64,000 nt of DNA from Rugamonas aquatica (GCF_009380215.1 NZ_WHUG01000009.1:186001-250000); one strand, 5' to 3'; counted from the stretch's first letter, positions 8,731-17,796 are shown. A program made the numbers and translations. The notes: generated by a model from the letters alone, not told the origin.

Positions 8731-9488
8731 CGCGGCTCCCGTTCGCGCCGCGGCGCAATGCGGGTGCCGGCCAGCGCTTGCAGTTTCACCTCGACGCCGC
8801 TGCGCAAGCGGCGCGCCAATGTCGTGGCGATGCCGTCACCGGCGCTTTGCAACACAGCGAGGCTGGCGGCATCGCTGACGTTGAAGTCAACGATCCAGCG
8901 TCCGTCTTCGCGCGTCAGGCGGATATCGACCCCCGGCAGCACGTCGGGACGCACGGTGATATGCACTTCCTGCGCGCCGTTGGCCGCCACCAGCAGACGT
9001 TCGGCCACCGCCGCCACGACCGCCACGGTCGCTGCTGCGGATGGCGGCAGCGGCGCTTCGGGCGCGACCGGCGCGGCGGCCGGAGCCAGTGGCGCCGCAA
9101 ACAGGCCGAACGGTCCAGCCACCGGCACCGCCGCGGCCTGCTCACCACCATGCTGGCCGTCACGGTGATTGCCGCGCTCATCCTGGCTGGAGCGGCGCCG
9201 CCCGGCGCCGTTCGGCGCACCCGTGCCGCCGTCCCGCGTCGTCCCCCTGCCCTGCGCTTCGGCATCCCTGCCCGGCTTGCTCGGCGCCGCATCGGCGGCT
9301 TCGCACGGGGGCTCCGCGCTACGCGCCGAGGCCAGCCCGGCGCCATCCATCGCCCCATCGCACGCCGTGCTGCCCGCCAGCGTAGCGCCAAAACGGGCGA
9401 CGTCGGAGCCGGCGGCAGGCGCCGGACCGGAACGCACCGCTGGCATCCCTCCCACCGCCTCGGATCGCCACCAAGTGTTATGGTTCAT
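8727..9488 (-). CDS. sctP: Putative T3SS needle-length regulator SctP
   Basis: The assignment rests on position between sctO and sctQ and on architecture: 253 aa, a Pro/Ala/Gly-rich disordered first half as in rulers of the YscP/FliK type, then a C-terminal domain (about 150-250) containing VHITVRPDVLPGVDIRLTRE, typical of hook/needle-length control proteins. The start was set at ATG 9488 because a GGAGGG site precedes it and the frame upstream only shadows sctO; it overlaps the sctO stop by 11 bp. SctP measures needle length and triggers the SctU switch. Confidence 0.75.
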   Translation of the reverse strand: MNHNTWWRSEAVGGMPAVRSGPAPAAGSDVARFGATLAGSTACDGAMDGAGLASARSAEPPCEAADAAPSKPGRDAEAQGRGTTRDGGTGAPNGAGRRRSSQDERGNHRDGQHGGEQAAAVPVAGPFGLFAAPLAPAAAPVAPEAPLPPSAAATVAVVAAVAERLLVAANGAQEVHITVRPDVLPGVDIRLTREDGRWIVDFNVSDAASLAVLQSAGDGIATTLARRLRSGVEVKLQALAGTRIAPRREREPR

Positions 9489-9975
9489 CGTGTTCCCTCC
9501 AATTGTCCCGCTCGCGTCCTGCGACGTGGTTGTCATCCGTTTCGATTTCGTCACCACGCTCACTTTCATGTCGCAGCAGATCATCTTCGGCCGCGACCAA
9601 CTCGATAAATTTCTGTCGTGTCCGCACCGCAAGCGCGAGCCGGTTGCGCGCTTCCCGCAAATCATCCTCGGCCTGCTCACGCTGCAGCTCGGCCTTCGCC
9701 AGCAACTCCTGTTTTTCGCGCTCCGTCTCGCGCAGCGAAGCGACATCTTCGCGCAGCCACTGAAGCTCACGCGGAGCGACCACTCGTTGACACAGGTCGG
9801 CGTACATGCTGCGCTCACGCTGTGCGCTCCACTGCTGGTACTGCGTCAACGCAACACCAGCCAACTCGCTGCGGCGCGCCGCCTCCGCCAGTACCGACCG
9901 GCCGCTGGCGACGGCCATCTCAGCCTTTTCCTCGCGATGGCGTTTGACGCGTAAGATTTGTTCGAGCATCCCCAT
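9478..9975 (-). CDS. sctO: T3SS stalk protein SctO
   Basis: This 165-aa protein is almost wholly coiled coil (about 10-140: EREKQELLAKAELQREQAED and similar heptads) and sits directly behind the ATPase gene with a 4-bp gap, the usual place for SctO (YscO/FliJ family). SctO inserts into the SctN hexamer as a central stalk and links it to SctV. Sequence conservation in this family is low, so context carries the call. Confidence 0.82.
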   Translation of the reverse strand: MGMLEQILRVKRHREEKAEMAVASGRSVLAEAARRSELAGVALTQYQQWSAQRERSMYADLCQRVVAPRELQWLREDVASLRETEREKQELLAKAELQREQAEDDLREARNRLALAVRTRQKFIELVAAEDDLLRHESERGDEIETDDNHVAGRERDNWREHDEP

Positions 9976-9979
9976 GGCC

Positions 9980-11305
9980 TCAGGCAGTCAACATCGTCAG
10001 CGCGGAAAGCGTTTCCTCGTACGGCGCCGACTCACCGGTGCCCTGACGCAGAAAAGCGCGCACCTCGTCGGCCTTGTCGATCGCCTCGTCGGTGCCGGCG
10101 TCGGCACCGCGCTGGTATTCGCCAATCTTGACCAGCAGCTCGACCTCTGCATATTTGGCCATCAGTTCGCGCAGGCGGCCAGCATCGGCGCGGTGCTGCT
10201 CATCGACCACGGCGTTCATGACACGGCTGGTCGAGGCCAGCACATCAATGGCAGGGTAGTGGTTGGCCGCGGCCAGTTTGCGCGAAAGTACGATGTGCCC
10301 GTCCAAAATCGAGCGTGTCTCGTCGGCCACCGGCTCGCTCATATCGTCGCCCTCGACCAGCACCGTGTAAAAAGCCGTTATCGAGCCGCGCTCATTCATG
10401 CCCCCCCGCTCCATTAACTTGGGCAGCGTGGCAAACACGCTGGGCGGATAGCCGCGCCGGGTCGGCGGTTCGCCAGCGGCCAAGCCGATTTCACGCAACG
10501 CGCGCGCAAACCGCGTCACCGAGTCCATCAGGAACAAGACCCGCTTGCCCTGGTCACGGAAGTATTCGGCGATCGCCGTGGCCACGTAAGCCGCCTTGGC
10601 TCGCTCCATCGACGACTTGTCCGATGTGGCACAAACAATCACGGCCTTGGCCCGGCCGTCCTCGCCCAGTTCGTGTTCAAGAAATTCGCGCACCTCACGG
10701 CCACGCTCACCGATCAGCGCCACCACCGTCACGTCGACTTCGGCGCCCTTAACAAGCATGCCCATCAGCGTCGACTTGCCACCGCCAGCCGCCGCAAAGA
10801 TGCCCATGCGCTGGCCCTCTCCGCAGGTCAGCACGGCGTCGATGGCGCGCACGCCCAGCGCCAGTGGCTCGGCGATCAGGCGTCGCTTGAGCGGATCCGG
10901 CGCCTCGGCAAACACCGGATAATGGCCCTCGGTCTCCAGCGGCCCGCAGGTGTCCCGATCCAGCGGGCGCCCCAGTCCGTCGAGCACGCGCCCCAGCAGT
11001 CCCGGGCCGACCGCCACCATGTGCGACCGTCCGGTGGGGATCACTTCGGTGGCATTGGAGATGCCGTGCATGTCGCCAAGCGGTGTGAGTAACGCCGCAT
11101 CGCGGGCAAATCCGACCACTTCGGCCTGTATCTCTGTGTGCTCGCCCGGATTGCGCAGCAGGCAGATCTCGCCTATGCTCACCGACGGCACCACCGCCCG
11201 GATAATGGTGCCCACCACTTGGGTGACGCGGCCGCGCACGATCAGCGTGGGCGCCTCCTGCATAGCCAGGCCCATCAACTCGGCAATGTAATGGAATTGA
11301 TGCAT
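9980..11305 (-). CDS. sctN: T3SS ATPase SctN
   Basis: SctN is the F1-like ATPase that strips chaperones from substrates. The 441-aa protein has an N-terminal beta-barrel domain, Walker A AAAGGGKST at 171-179, the Walker B region VLFLMDSVTRFARA near 245-260, and the typical EPPTRRGYPPSVFATLPKL segment. ATG 11305 was chosen over a longer frame because AGGAGA lies just upstream and MHQFHYIAEL is a plausible N-terminus; a 7-bp gap follows sctL. Confidence 0.96.
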   Translation of the reverse strand: MHQFHYIAELMGLAMQEAPTLIVRGRVTQVVGTIIRAVVPSVSIGEICLLRNPGEHTEIQAEVVGFARDAALLTPLGDMHGISNATEVIPTGRSHMVAVGPGLLGRVLDGLGRPLDRDTCGPLETEGHYPVFAEAPDPLKRRLIAEPLALGVRAIDAVLTCGEGQRMGIFAAAGGGKSTLMGMLVKGAEVDVTVVALIGERGREVREFLEHELGEDGRAKAVIVCATSDKSSMERAKAAYVATAIAEYFRDQGKRVLFLMDSVTRFARALREIGLAAGEPPTRRGYPPSVFATLPKLMERGGMNERGSITAFYTVLVEGDDMSEPVADETRSILDGHIVLSRKLAAANHYPAIDVLASTSRVMNAVVDEQHRADAGRLRELMAKYAEVELLVKIGEYQRGADAGTDEAIDKADEVRAFLRQGTGESAPYEETLSALTMLTA

Positions 11306-11312
11306 GGTTCTC

Positions 11313-11936
11313 CTAGCAGCGTTTGCCGAACACATGTGCAAAGGCGCGACGCAGGGCCTCGATCTGGGCCTCAAGCGATGCCTCGACCACGCCGATCTCG
11401 GTCTCCACCACGCAGGCATCGCCGCGCAAGCGCGTGTCGGCCTGCAGATCGACGTAGCCGATGCCGGTGAATTCGGCCAGAATGCCATCTAGCGCATCGC
11501 GCAACACATCGAGCCGCTCGGCCGCCACCCGCAACGTCACGTGTTTCTGGCTGCGCACCGCTGCCAAGGCGCCGCGGACCACGATGGTGGCGCGCTCGCG
11601 GTCGCTATAGTCGGCGACCAGGCGTCGCATTGCCTGCAACACTAGCTCGGTCATCCGTCCTTCTACGCCGGCGAAATAGTCAATGGTGCGGGCCACATTG
11701 CTCAACATCTGCTCAGCCGCCTCGGCGCGAGCTTGCATGACGCCTTCCTCGTAGCCACGGCGGCGCTCGTCTTCGCGCTCGGCGGCCGCCGCCGCCAGCA
11801 CGGCAGTCGCCTCGGCCTGGGCGGCGGCCAGCAGCGCCTCGGCCCGCACATACTGCAGGTGGGCGGCAGCCGGCAACAGCGGTGCTGACGGATCCGGCGC
11901 CGCTAGCTTATCGGTGTGACGAACAAACAAGACCAT
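11313..11936 (-). CDS. sctL: T3SS stator protein SctL
   Basis: SctL (YscL/FliH family) regulates and anchors the SctN ATPase. The 207-aa sequence has an Ala/Glu-rich coiled-coil region (about 30-80) and a globular C-terminal part with RMTELVLQAMRRLVADYSD and ILAEFTGIGYVDLQAD, matching the HrpE/YscL pattern. Its ATG lies 34 bp inside the end of sctK. Confidence 0.88.
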   Translation of the reverse strand: MVLFVRHTDKLAAPDPSAPLLPAAAHLQYVRAEALLAAAQAEATAVLAAAAAEREDERRRGYEEGVMQARAEAAEQMLSNVARTIDYFAGVEGRMTELVLQAMRRLVADYSDRERATIVVRGALAAVRSQKHVTLRVAAERLDVLRDALDGILAEFTGIGYVDLQADTRLRGDACVVETEIGVVEASLEAQIEALRRAFAHVFGKRC

Positions 11937-12535
11937 GGCTCTTCAAACTCTCTCAAAATACGCAGCGTCAGCGCCAGCAGCGCATCGCTATCGCCATCGT
12001 TGGCCCCATCGGCCTGCATGGCGATGGGCGGTGTCTTCCAGTCAAAGCGGGTGCGCACCGCGGCGGGCTGCCCCGCCAGCGCGGCGCGCAACGCGGCCCA
12101 ACCTGCCGTGCCGGCCACGCCGCCAGCATCCGGACGCGGCCGCCAGTACAAGGGCGCACGTTCCATCAAAAAGCGGGCGTCGTCATCGTTCAGGTCGCTG
12201 CCCCCTCCCCGCAAGGCCAGCTCCAGCCTGCGGGCTAACAGGGCCAACGGGGGCTGCGGCAACAACGCCAAGCGGAAAGCGCTGGCACCGCTGTGCCACG
12301 CCGGCAGCGGTTCGGCGCTGGCCAGCAGGTGTCGCGACAGATGTTCCAACGAGGCCGGCTCACGCCACAGCGCCTCCGGCCAGCCAGGCAATAGTGCCGC
12401 TCGCCGCTCGGGGTGCAGGTCCAGCGCAGGCGCCCACAAAAAACGGGCGATCCATGGCCACAACCGCCCCTCGCGCCGCACCAGCTCAGCGGTGAGCACC
12501 ACCTCCGGCGCTGCCGGTGCCGCCCAGTCAGGCAC
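11903..12535 (-). CDS. sctK: T3SS sorting-platform protein SctK-like
   Basis: The gene sits exactly between sctJ and sctL, the place of sctK (YscK/BscK) in Ysc-type loci, and encodes ~210 aa rich in Leu, Ala, Arg and Trp. SctK connects the sorting platform to the basal body. I chose the GTG at 12535, just inside the sctJ end, because GGAG lies in front of it; the longer frame merely reads through sctJ. Direct sequence conservation is weak. Confidence 0.72.
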   Translation of the reverse strand: MPDWAAPAAPEVVLTAELVRREGRLWPWIARFLWAPALDLHPERRAALLPGWPEALWREPASLEHLSRHLLASAEPLPAWHSGASAFRLALLPQPPLALLARRLELALRGGGSDLNDDDARFLMERAPLYWRPRPDAGGVAGTAGWAALRAALAGQPAAVRTRFDWKTPPIAMQADGANDGDSDALLALTLRILREFEEPWSCLFVTPIS

Positions 12536-13295
12536 GGCTCCGCCACCACAGCAGCGCGGCGCTGGCGGCGCCACCGAGCCCCGCCAGCGCCAACGCCATC
12601 AACAACAGACGCAGACGGCCGGCGGAGCCGCTGGCGACCTCCAATCCCAGCACCGACTCATTGGCCGAGGCGGCCGCCTCGGCCGGCGCGCCGCCCGCCT
12701 CGGCCGCCGGTGCCGCAGCCACTAGCACCACCGACACCTTGTCATAGTCCAGTCCGGAAATACTGTTGGCCACCAGACGACGGATCTGCGGCACCACCGG
12801 CTTCATGTCAACCGTATCCTGATGCTTGATAAATACCGCCGCCGACGAGGCATTGCCCGCCTCACCGAATCCGGCCCGCTCGGGCAGCACCACATGCACC
12901 TCGGCCGTAATCACGCCGTCGATATGTGAAATGGTGCCGGCCAGCTCCTGCGACAGGGCGTAGACCATGCGGGCACGCTCCTCCAACGGCGACGAAATCA
13001 AGCCTTCCTTTTTAAACACCTCGCCCATGCGGGCATGTGCCGGATGCGGCAACCCCTGGCTGCGCATGATGCCGATCGCCTCGGCCACCTGGGTCTGCGC
13101 GACACGCACCGACACCAGACCTTCCTTGCCGGCCTGCTTTTCGGCGCTGATGCCGCGATTGATCAAGGCCGCCAGCACGTCGTTGGCCTGATCCTCGCTG
13201 ACCTGGGCCAACAGCTCGACCCGGGCGCTGCACGCCGACAGCAGTATTGCCAGCGCGGCACTGCACACTAAAGAACGGAAAATGGATGATTTCAT
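12528..13295 (-). CDS. sctJ: T3SS inner MS-ring lipoprotein SctJ
   Basis: SctJ (YscJ/PrgK/FliF family) forms the inner-membrane ring. The 255-aa protein has a lipoprotein signal with lipobox LLSAC (Cys22), the first ring-building motif SEDQANDVLAALINRGI, the family signature LEERARMVYALSQELAGTI, VHVVLPER and SSAAVFIKH, and a C-terminal transmembrane helix (about 228-248). It follows the sctI stop by 2 bp. Confidence 0.95.
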   Translation of the reverse strand: MKSSIFRSLVCSAALAILLSACSARVELLAQVSEDQANDVLAALINRGISAEKQAGKEGLVSVRVAQTQVAEAIGIMRSQGLPHPAHARMGEVFKKEGLISSPLEERARMVYALSQELAGTISHIDGVITAEVHVVLPERAGFGEAGNASSAAVFIKHQDTVDMKPVVPQIRRLVANSISGLDYDKVSVVLVAAAPAAEAGGAPAEAAASANESVLGLEVASGSAGRLRLLLMALALAGLGGAASAALLWWRSRA

Positions 13296-13297
13296 GG

Positions 13298-13639
13298 CTA
13301 CTGCATCTTGACGAGCTGCTCGACATTCTGCTCGGATTTCGCCACCACCTTGGCCAGCAAATCACATTGAAAGGAGGCGCCCACGATCTTCAACTGAGCC
13401 TGCAGCAACTCCACGGCGGACGGCTGGCCCGCCGTTCCCAGCGCCTGTACCGTGCTCCAGTCCGCCTCCAGGCGGCGATGTAGGCCATCGAGTCCTTGCA
13501 GCAGCGCCTGCCCCATCCCGGGCGGCCCGCTCTCAGCCGACGCGATCAGCTGTTCAAACAGTCCGACCGCGGCGGCCGGCGGCTCGGCCGGCAGCAAGCT
13601 CACGCCACCTGGCGCCCCTGCCATATTTTGCACTTTCAT
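13298..13639 (-). CDS. sctI: T3SS inner rod protein SctI
   Basis: The protein has 113 residues. The C-terminal helical part (VELLQAQLKIVGASFQCDLL and VAKSEQNVEQLVKMQ) matches YscI/BscI/HrpB-type rod subunits, which form the polymer linking the export gate to the needle. Its ATG overlaps the stop of the upstream TPR gene by one base (TGATG), with GGAGG in front. Position before sctJ is as in Ysc- and Bsc-type operons. Confidence 0.85.
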   Translation of the reverse strand: MKVQNMAGAPGGVSLLPAEPPAAAVGLFEQLIASAESGPPGMGQALLQGLDGLHRRLEADWSTVQALGTAGQPSAVELLQAQLKIVGASFQCDLLAKVVAKSEQNVEQLVKMQ

Positions 13640-14091
13640 CACATTCCTCCGTTCACTACCCGACTGGAGCCGGTCGTTTCAAGTAAGTCGCGTGCTGCGT
13701 AGCGCACGGCGCCATCGCGTGCTGCGGCGGCCAAGGGCGACAGCACGCGCTGCGCTTGCGCATGCCGGCAGGCCCGCTGCAGCGCCAGACCCAGCACAGC
13801 CTGTACGGCTTCGTCATCGGGCCATGCCAGCTGCGCCTGTTCAAGCGCCGCCACGGCCTCGCCAAAGTGACCGACAGCCAATAACGCCACTGCCTGCCCC
13901 AACAATGCAAAACTGGCGTTGGGACGCAAGCGCCCCAACGCATCAAACAACTGCAGCGCCAACTCGCACTGCCCCCGCAGGGCGGCAGCAAACGCCAGTC
14001 CAACCAGAAAACGCACCTCGCCTGCCGACAACGGGTCCACCACCCCGCCGCCCCCCCCCACCAAGGACACACTATTGTTGGCTGTCTGCAT
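13639..14091 (-). CDS. TPR protein, possible SctG-type chaperone
   Basis: This 150-aa protein has a glycine-rich N-terminus and three TPR-like helical pairs (about 35-130; for example FALLGQAVALLAVGHFGEAV). TPR proteins of this size in this position include the YscG/PscG needle chaperones, but no needle gene is next to it, so the role is open. ATG 14091 was chosen for its AAAGGAG site. A nine-C tract (14051-14059) encodes the glycine run. The stop is fused to the sctI start. Confidence 0.6.
   Translation of the reverse strand: MQTANNSVSLVGGGGGVVDPLSAGEVRFLVGLAFAAALRGQCELALQLFDALGRLRPNASFALLGQAVALLAVGHFGEAVAALEQAQLAWPDDEAVQAVLGLALQRACRHAQAQRVLSPLAAAARDGAVRYAARDLLETTGSSRVVNGGM
14051..14059 (-). 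repeat. Poly-C/G tract (9) in the TPR gene
   Basis: Nine C on the plus strand encode a run of Gly early in the TPR protein. It is near the N-terminus, where slippage would silence the gene and could affect coupled sctI translation. Possible contingency tract; no proof. Confidence 0.4.
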
Positions 14092-14174
14092 AGCAACTCC
14101 TTTATTGGGCAACGTCGACAACATCCCCTTCCTTCTAAGTAACCGCGGAAGGGTAAAAGTTCCCCCTCCGGCGC

Positions 14175-14645
14175 TCACCCGGGCGGCGCATCGCCCGGTT
14201 CCGCTTGCCGCTCGGTCAGCAAGAGCAGCGCGGCGGCCTTGCGTGCAAACGGCGCCAGGCCACCACCCAGCCCGGCGGCGCGCGCCAGCGCGGCGCGGGC
14301 TTGCTGCCGTTCACCCAGCATCAGCAAGCTGTAGCCGTGCATGCACAACGCCTCGGCATCCTGCGGATCGAGCAGCACCAGGAACGCGTAGCTACCAAGC
14401 GCCTGACTGAACAGGCGTCCCATGAACTGACTGCCGCCCAGCCCCTTCAGGAAGCGTTCATCGGTTGGACGGTACAGCGTCAAGTAGCTGAAATAACGGG
14501 CCGCTTGGGCGAAATCGCCCTGTTGATAACTGCGGTAAGCCAAGCCGTAGATAAGCTCTAGTTCGCCGTCGCTGTAGCGGCTGGCCGCCGCGCTGGCGGC
14601 GACGCCCGCGCGCAAGGCGGCCACTGCGTTTGCACTTGCTGACAT
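14175..14645 (-). CDS. SycD/LcrH-type translocator chaperone (second copy)
   Basis: This 156-aa TPR protein is a class II chaperone. It contains LELIYGLAYRSYQQGDFAQA, then FSYLTLYRPTDERFLKGLG and LGSYAFLVLLDPQDAEALCM, the pattern of the three TPRs of SycD/LcrH/BcrH. Such chaperones keep the two hydrophobic translocators soluble and unassembled. It lies directly behind the sctB-like gene, as bcrH2 does in Bordetella. ATG 14645 has a GGGAG site; the upstream extension is Arg-rich and unlikely. Confidence 0.85.
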   Translation of the reverse strand: MSASANAVAALRAGVAASAAASRYSDGELELIYGLAYRSYQQGDFAQAARYFSYLTLYRPTDERFLKGLGGSQFMGRLFSQALGSYAFLVLLDPQDAEALCMHGYSLLMLGERQQARAALARAAGLGGGLAPFARKAAALLLLTERQAEPGDAPPG

Positions 14646-14661
14646 GGCACTCCCTTTCCGC

Positions 14662-15525
14662 TTAAACGGCCTGCGCCTGGCTCTTCGCCGTGGCGTGACG
14701 TTCTTGTTCAATCTCGGCGGCAGCGGCGGCTATCGCCCGTTGCGTCTCCAGATGCTGCTGCAGCATGTCGTTGTCGGACGCGTGCGCCGCCTCGCTGACC
14801 TCGGCAGCCTCATCCGCCTTCAGCTTGCTCTTGTCATGCCCACCCGCGCTCAGCTCCATGCCGCCGGTCGCCATCTGGCCCACGCCTTGCACGCCCCCTC
14901 CCACCCCCTGCGCCAGATGGGAGACGCTTTGCGATGTCGCCGTCAGCTGGTTGAATTGTCGGATCTGGAAGTCCGGATCACGCAGGAGCGCAGGATCGCG
15001 CCCTTCCACAGCCGGTCCGATACTATCGGCCAAGATCTTGGTCCTGGCGCTTTTGATCGCCTGCAGCCCCGACACGCTACCGGCAATATTGATGGCGCCC
15101 GCCCCTACCGCCATCAGGCCGCCCAGCAATGCACCAGTGAAACGCTGCTGCGCCGCATTCAATACTTCGTCCGCAGCCGTGTCCAGGGAATGGATCTTCG
15201 CCGCCAGGTCCTGCTGGCGGTTCTCGCGGTCCTGCACCTGCTGCGCGGAGGCAAACTCAATAAGCAGGCGCAATAGCTGACTCATGTCAAACGGCATATT
15301 CTGCTCGGCGTGCGTCATCGACCGCTGTAAATCGCGCCAGCAGCCCGTTCCATCGGCGCTCGTCGGAGGGGGCAACACCAAGGTGCCATCGGCTGCGTGC
15401 AACATACGCCACCCGCTGGGTCCGATAATGCCCCCTCGTTCCAGGATGGCGCCGCCACCGCCCAGGGCATCGACAGGCGGCAGGTGAAAGCTGAAGCCGC
15501 CATCATTCTTCACTGTCATACTCAT
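14662..15525 (-). CDS. sctB: T3SS translocator SctB-like (YopD/BopD type)
   Basis: This 287-aa protein has one clear hydrophobic stretch (about 135-160, GALLGGLMAVGAGAINIAGSV), a central amphipathic region and a C-terminal coiled coil (ETQRAIAAAAAEIEQERH). That is the layout of the minor, single-pass translocator which, with SctE, forms the pore in the host membrane. It lies between sctE and an SycD-type chaperone gene, which supports the call. Confidence 0.8.
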   Translation of the reverse strand: MSMTVKNDGGFSFHLPPVDALGGGGAILERGGIIGPSGWRMLHAADGTLVLPPPTSADGTGCWRDLQRSMTHAEQNMPFDMSQLLRLLIEFASAQQVQDRENRQQDLAAKIHSLDTAADEVLNAAQQRFTGALLGGLMAVGAGAINIAGSVSGLQAIKSARTKILADSIGPAVEGRDPALLRDPDFQIRQFNQLTATSQSVSHLAQGVGGGVQGVGQMATGGMELSAGGHDKSKLKADEAAEVSEAAHASDNDMLQQHLETQRAIAAAAAEIEQERHATAKSQAQAV

Positions 15526-15584
15526 GTGTTTGCCACTCCATTCAGAGGATGCCGCGCGGCGACGCCGCGCACGCGCATCCTGGT

Positions 15585-16994
15585 TTACACAACATTGATA
15601 CTTTGCGCCGTAGCCAGATAACTGTCGCGAGCCCCCTGCAACAAACCGACCACCTCCTTACGCCCGTCCGTATCACGCTCGACCTGCCGTTTCAAGGTGT
15701 CCAGCGCCGCGGCCAGTATCTCGGTCAGCGCCATCGCCTGAGCGTTGGCCCGCAGCTGCGCAGCCTTGGACTCGGCCACATCGCGGTCGTTAAATCCCTT
15801 CGCGATGCCGACCCCGCCCTGAGCCATCAGCGTGGCGCCATTGGCGCCATTGGCGCCAGCCTGCGCCACCTCGGAAGCCTGCACCGCGCGGTAAGAGAGG
15901 CCGGCATTGAACTGGACCACCATGCCAGTCTCTTGCGCTGCGGCGGTCGCCGCCTGTTCCGCTGCCGTGGCCGCCGCCTCCGCCGCGGCTTGCGCGGCGC
16001 TGGTCAACTCGGTCGAAGTGGCCGCTGCCTGTGCCGCCGCCTGTGCCGCCGCCTGTGCCGCCAACTCCGCAGCGGCCTGCGCGGTCGGACCGCCCGTGGC
16101 GTCCAGTATGACGTTCAAGGCAGCGTTGCCAGCCACCCTGGCCGCCGTCGTCGCGGCCGTCGCGGCCGTCGCAGCGGTTTCCGCCGCCTCGACCGCTGCG
16201 GCAGTGGCGGTGGTGGCCGCCGTCGATGCCGCAGCCGTGGCGACAGTGGCGGCGGTCGTGGCGGCGGCGCCGGCGCGGTAGACGCCAACCCCGGTGCCAA
16301 CCCCGGCAATGGCGACCGCCAATTGCACCGAGAACATCATCCACTGTCCGAATTTGGCGGCCGCTTCCGGACTGTCGCCGTGCAGCTCGGCCAGCGCAGT
16401 AAACATTTTCTGCCCCAATGCATCGAGGCTGAGCGCAGGCCCACCCAATGGCTGAGCGACGGCGTTCGCCACAGCCAAGCCGGTATCGATGACGCTATAG
16501 GCTAGCAGCGCGAACGACATGGCCGCCAGCAACGGTGAGGCCGCCCCTGCCGTCAATACGGTCATGGCCACCGCCGCGATCAAGCCAAACACTTTGCCGA
16601 CCACACCCAAAATACCCAAGGCCTTGGCCTTCTTGGATGCGGCAGCGATTTTCTCCGCCATTTTCTGAATCTGCGCGCTGGCCCTTTCATGGGCCTCGCG
16701 TTTTTGCTGGTCGGTCAGTTTGATATCAGTGCGCGTGGCGCGGTTTTGCACCTCGCCGATCTTGCTGAGCAACGTGCTGATCATCACCGCCAGATCGCCG
16801 GGGGTATAGTTGACCTGCGGCTGCTCCAGCGCAGGCGCGTCGCCGCCGGCCCGGGTGCCGGCGGGATTGCCCTGTCCCAGAAATTCAAGCAGCAGCCGCT
16901 GCTGCGCCACACCGCCTGGCGATGCAGTGCGCCCGGTTTCCGGGTACTTGACTGCCAACGCTGTCAACCGTTCAAAGTTGGTGAGCCCGTTCAT
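15585..16994 (-). CDS. sctE: T3SS translocator SctE-like (YopB/BopB type)
   Basis: This 469-aa protein has coiled coil around 70-130, a hydrophobic hairpin at about 140-185 (GVVGKVFGLIAAVAMTVLTA and the LLAAMSFALLAYSVIDTGLA stretch) and another hydrophobic segment near 225-240, as in major translocators. A long Ala/Thr-rich helix (about 245-345) follows and includes a perfect short tandem repeat in the DNA (12-bp units near 16021-16065, encoding AQAA repeats). The ATG overlaps the upstream chaperone stop by 4 nt. The Ala-rich insertion is unusual for this family. Confidence 0.83.
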   Translation of the reverse strand: MNGLTNFERLTALAVKYPETGRTASPGGVAQQRLLLEFLGQGNPAGTRAGGDAPALEQPQVNYTPGDLAVMISTLLSKIGEVQNRATRTDIKLTDQQKREAHERASAQIQKMAEKIAAASKKAKALGILGVVGKVFGLIAAVAMTVLTAGAASPLLAAMSFALLAYSVIDTGLAVANAVAQPLGGPALSLDALGQKMFTALAELHGDSPEAAAKFGQWMMFSVQLAVAIAGVGTGVGVYRAGAAATTAATVATAAASTAATTATAAAVEAAETAATAATAATTAARVAGNAALNVILDATGGPTAQAAAELAAQAAAQAAAQAAATSTELTSAAQAAAEAAATAAEQAATAAAQETGMVVQFNAGLSYRAVQASEVAQAGANGANGATLMAQGGVGIAKGFNDRDVAESKAAQLRANAQAMALTEILAAALDTLKRQVERDTDGRKEVVGLLQGARDSYLATAQSINVV

Positions 16995-17488
16995 GCCGAA
17001 GCCTCCACCTGTGCCAGCAAGTCGAACAGCGCCTGTGCCCGGCGGCCGACGGCATCATGCTCCGGCTTGCCTTCGACCTGCACCGCGACCGTGGCCAACG
17101 CCAACCTGGCGTCCGCGTGCCGCCCGAGCCCGGCCAGACATTCGGCGATACGCAAGCCCACGTCAGGATCGTCCACATCCATCAGATGCGCAACGCCATA
17201 AGCCACCAAGGCGCGCTCATACTGCTTGTGCATCTGCAGACAGGCGGCACGGCCGATATGAAAACGGCGTTGCAGATGGTCATGCGCGCACAGAAAATCA
17301 AACATCGCCAGCGCGTCTTCCCAGCGCGCCTGGCCGTACAGATTGTAGGCCAGTGCGTAGGCCGCCTCCAGTTCGCGCTGATCGATGCCGCGCCCTTGCG
17401 CCAGCGTGCCGCCATGCTCCGCCAAGAAGCCGGCCAAGGCCAGTACCTGTCCACTTGCTTCGGCCGAGGCCGATATATTTGCTTGCAT
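16991..17488 (-). CDS. SycD/LcrH-type translocator chaperone (first copy)
   Basis: This 165-aa protein has the class II chaperone TPR pattern: LEAAYALAYNLYGQARWEDA, FDFLCAHDHLQRRFHIGRA and YGVAHLMDVDDPDVGLRIAE. It is coupled to the translocator gene by a 4-nt overlap and probably binds that translocator. It corresponds in place to bcrH1 of Bordetella. Two chaperone genes flanking two translocator genes is typical of Bsc-like loci. Confidence 0.88.
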   Translation of the reverse strand: MQANISASAEASGQVLALAGFLAEHGGTLAQGRGIDQRELEAAYALAYNLYGQARWEDALAMFDFLCAHDHLQRRFHIGRAACLQMHKQYERALVAYGVAHLMDVDDPDVGLRIAECLAGLGRHADARLALATVAVQVEGKPEHDAVGRRAQALFDLLAQVEASA

Positions 17489-17511
17489 GTTAGACTCCCG
17501 AAGATATTCTG

Positions 17512-17796
17512 CTACAGCATCTTATGCAAAAGTTGCGCGCGCCTTGCCTGTAAAGCGCCATTGCCCTTGGGCGAAACGCGCGGCTCACGCGACAGGAAAA
17601 TGTCCCTGATGCGTAGCAGCTGGTCGCGCTTTTCCTGCGGCATCACTCCCAACGCCCGCTCAAGCGATGCGCGATCCAGACCCAGCGCCTTGTGCAGCGC
17701 CTCGTGACGCTCCAGCATGGAGGCGCTTTCCGCCAGCGCCGCGGCGCTCTCCTTCATCAACCCTTCGGCGATCGCCGCACTCCGGTACTCGCTCAT
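17512..17796 (-). CDS. Small T3SS-operon protein, unknown
   Basis: A 94-aa, mostly helical, charged protein with a strong GGAGG site before its ATG. It lies between the tip-like gene and the first SycD-type chaperone gene, so a chaperone or accessory role for the tip protein is plausible. It lacks the short hydrophilic hairpin pattern of needle subunits, so I do not call it SctF. No family recognised. Confidence 0.6.
   Translation of the reverse strand: MSEYRSAAIAEGLMKESAAALAESASMLERHEALHKALGLDRASLERALGVMPQEKRDQLLRIRDIFLSREPRVSPKGNGALQARRAQLLHKML

Noticed and set aside
7944..9608. 554-aa plus-strand frame opposite sctQ, sctP and sctO
   Set aside because: An Arg/Pro-rich antisense frame created by high GC; the minus strand holds a complete T3SS gene set.
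17512..17796. Possible needle subunit SctF
   Set aside because: Size would fit, but sequence is charged throughout with no needle-type hairpin motif; left as an unknown operon protein.
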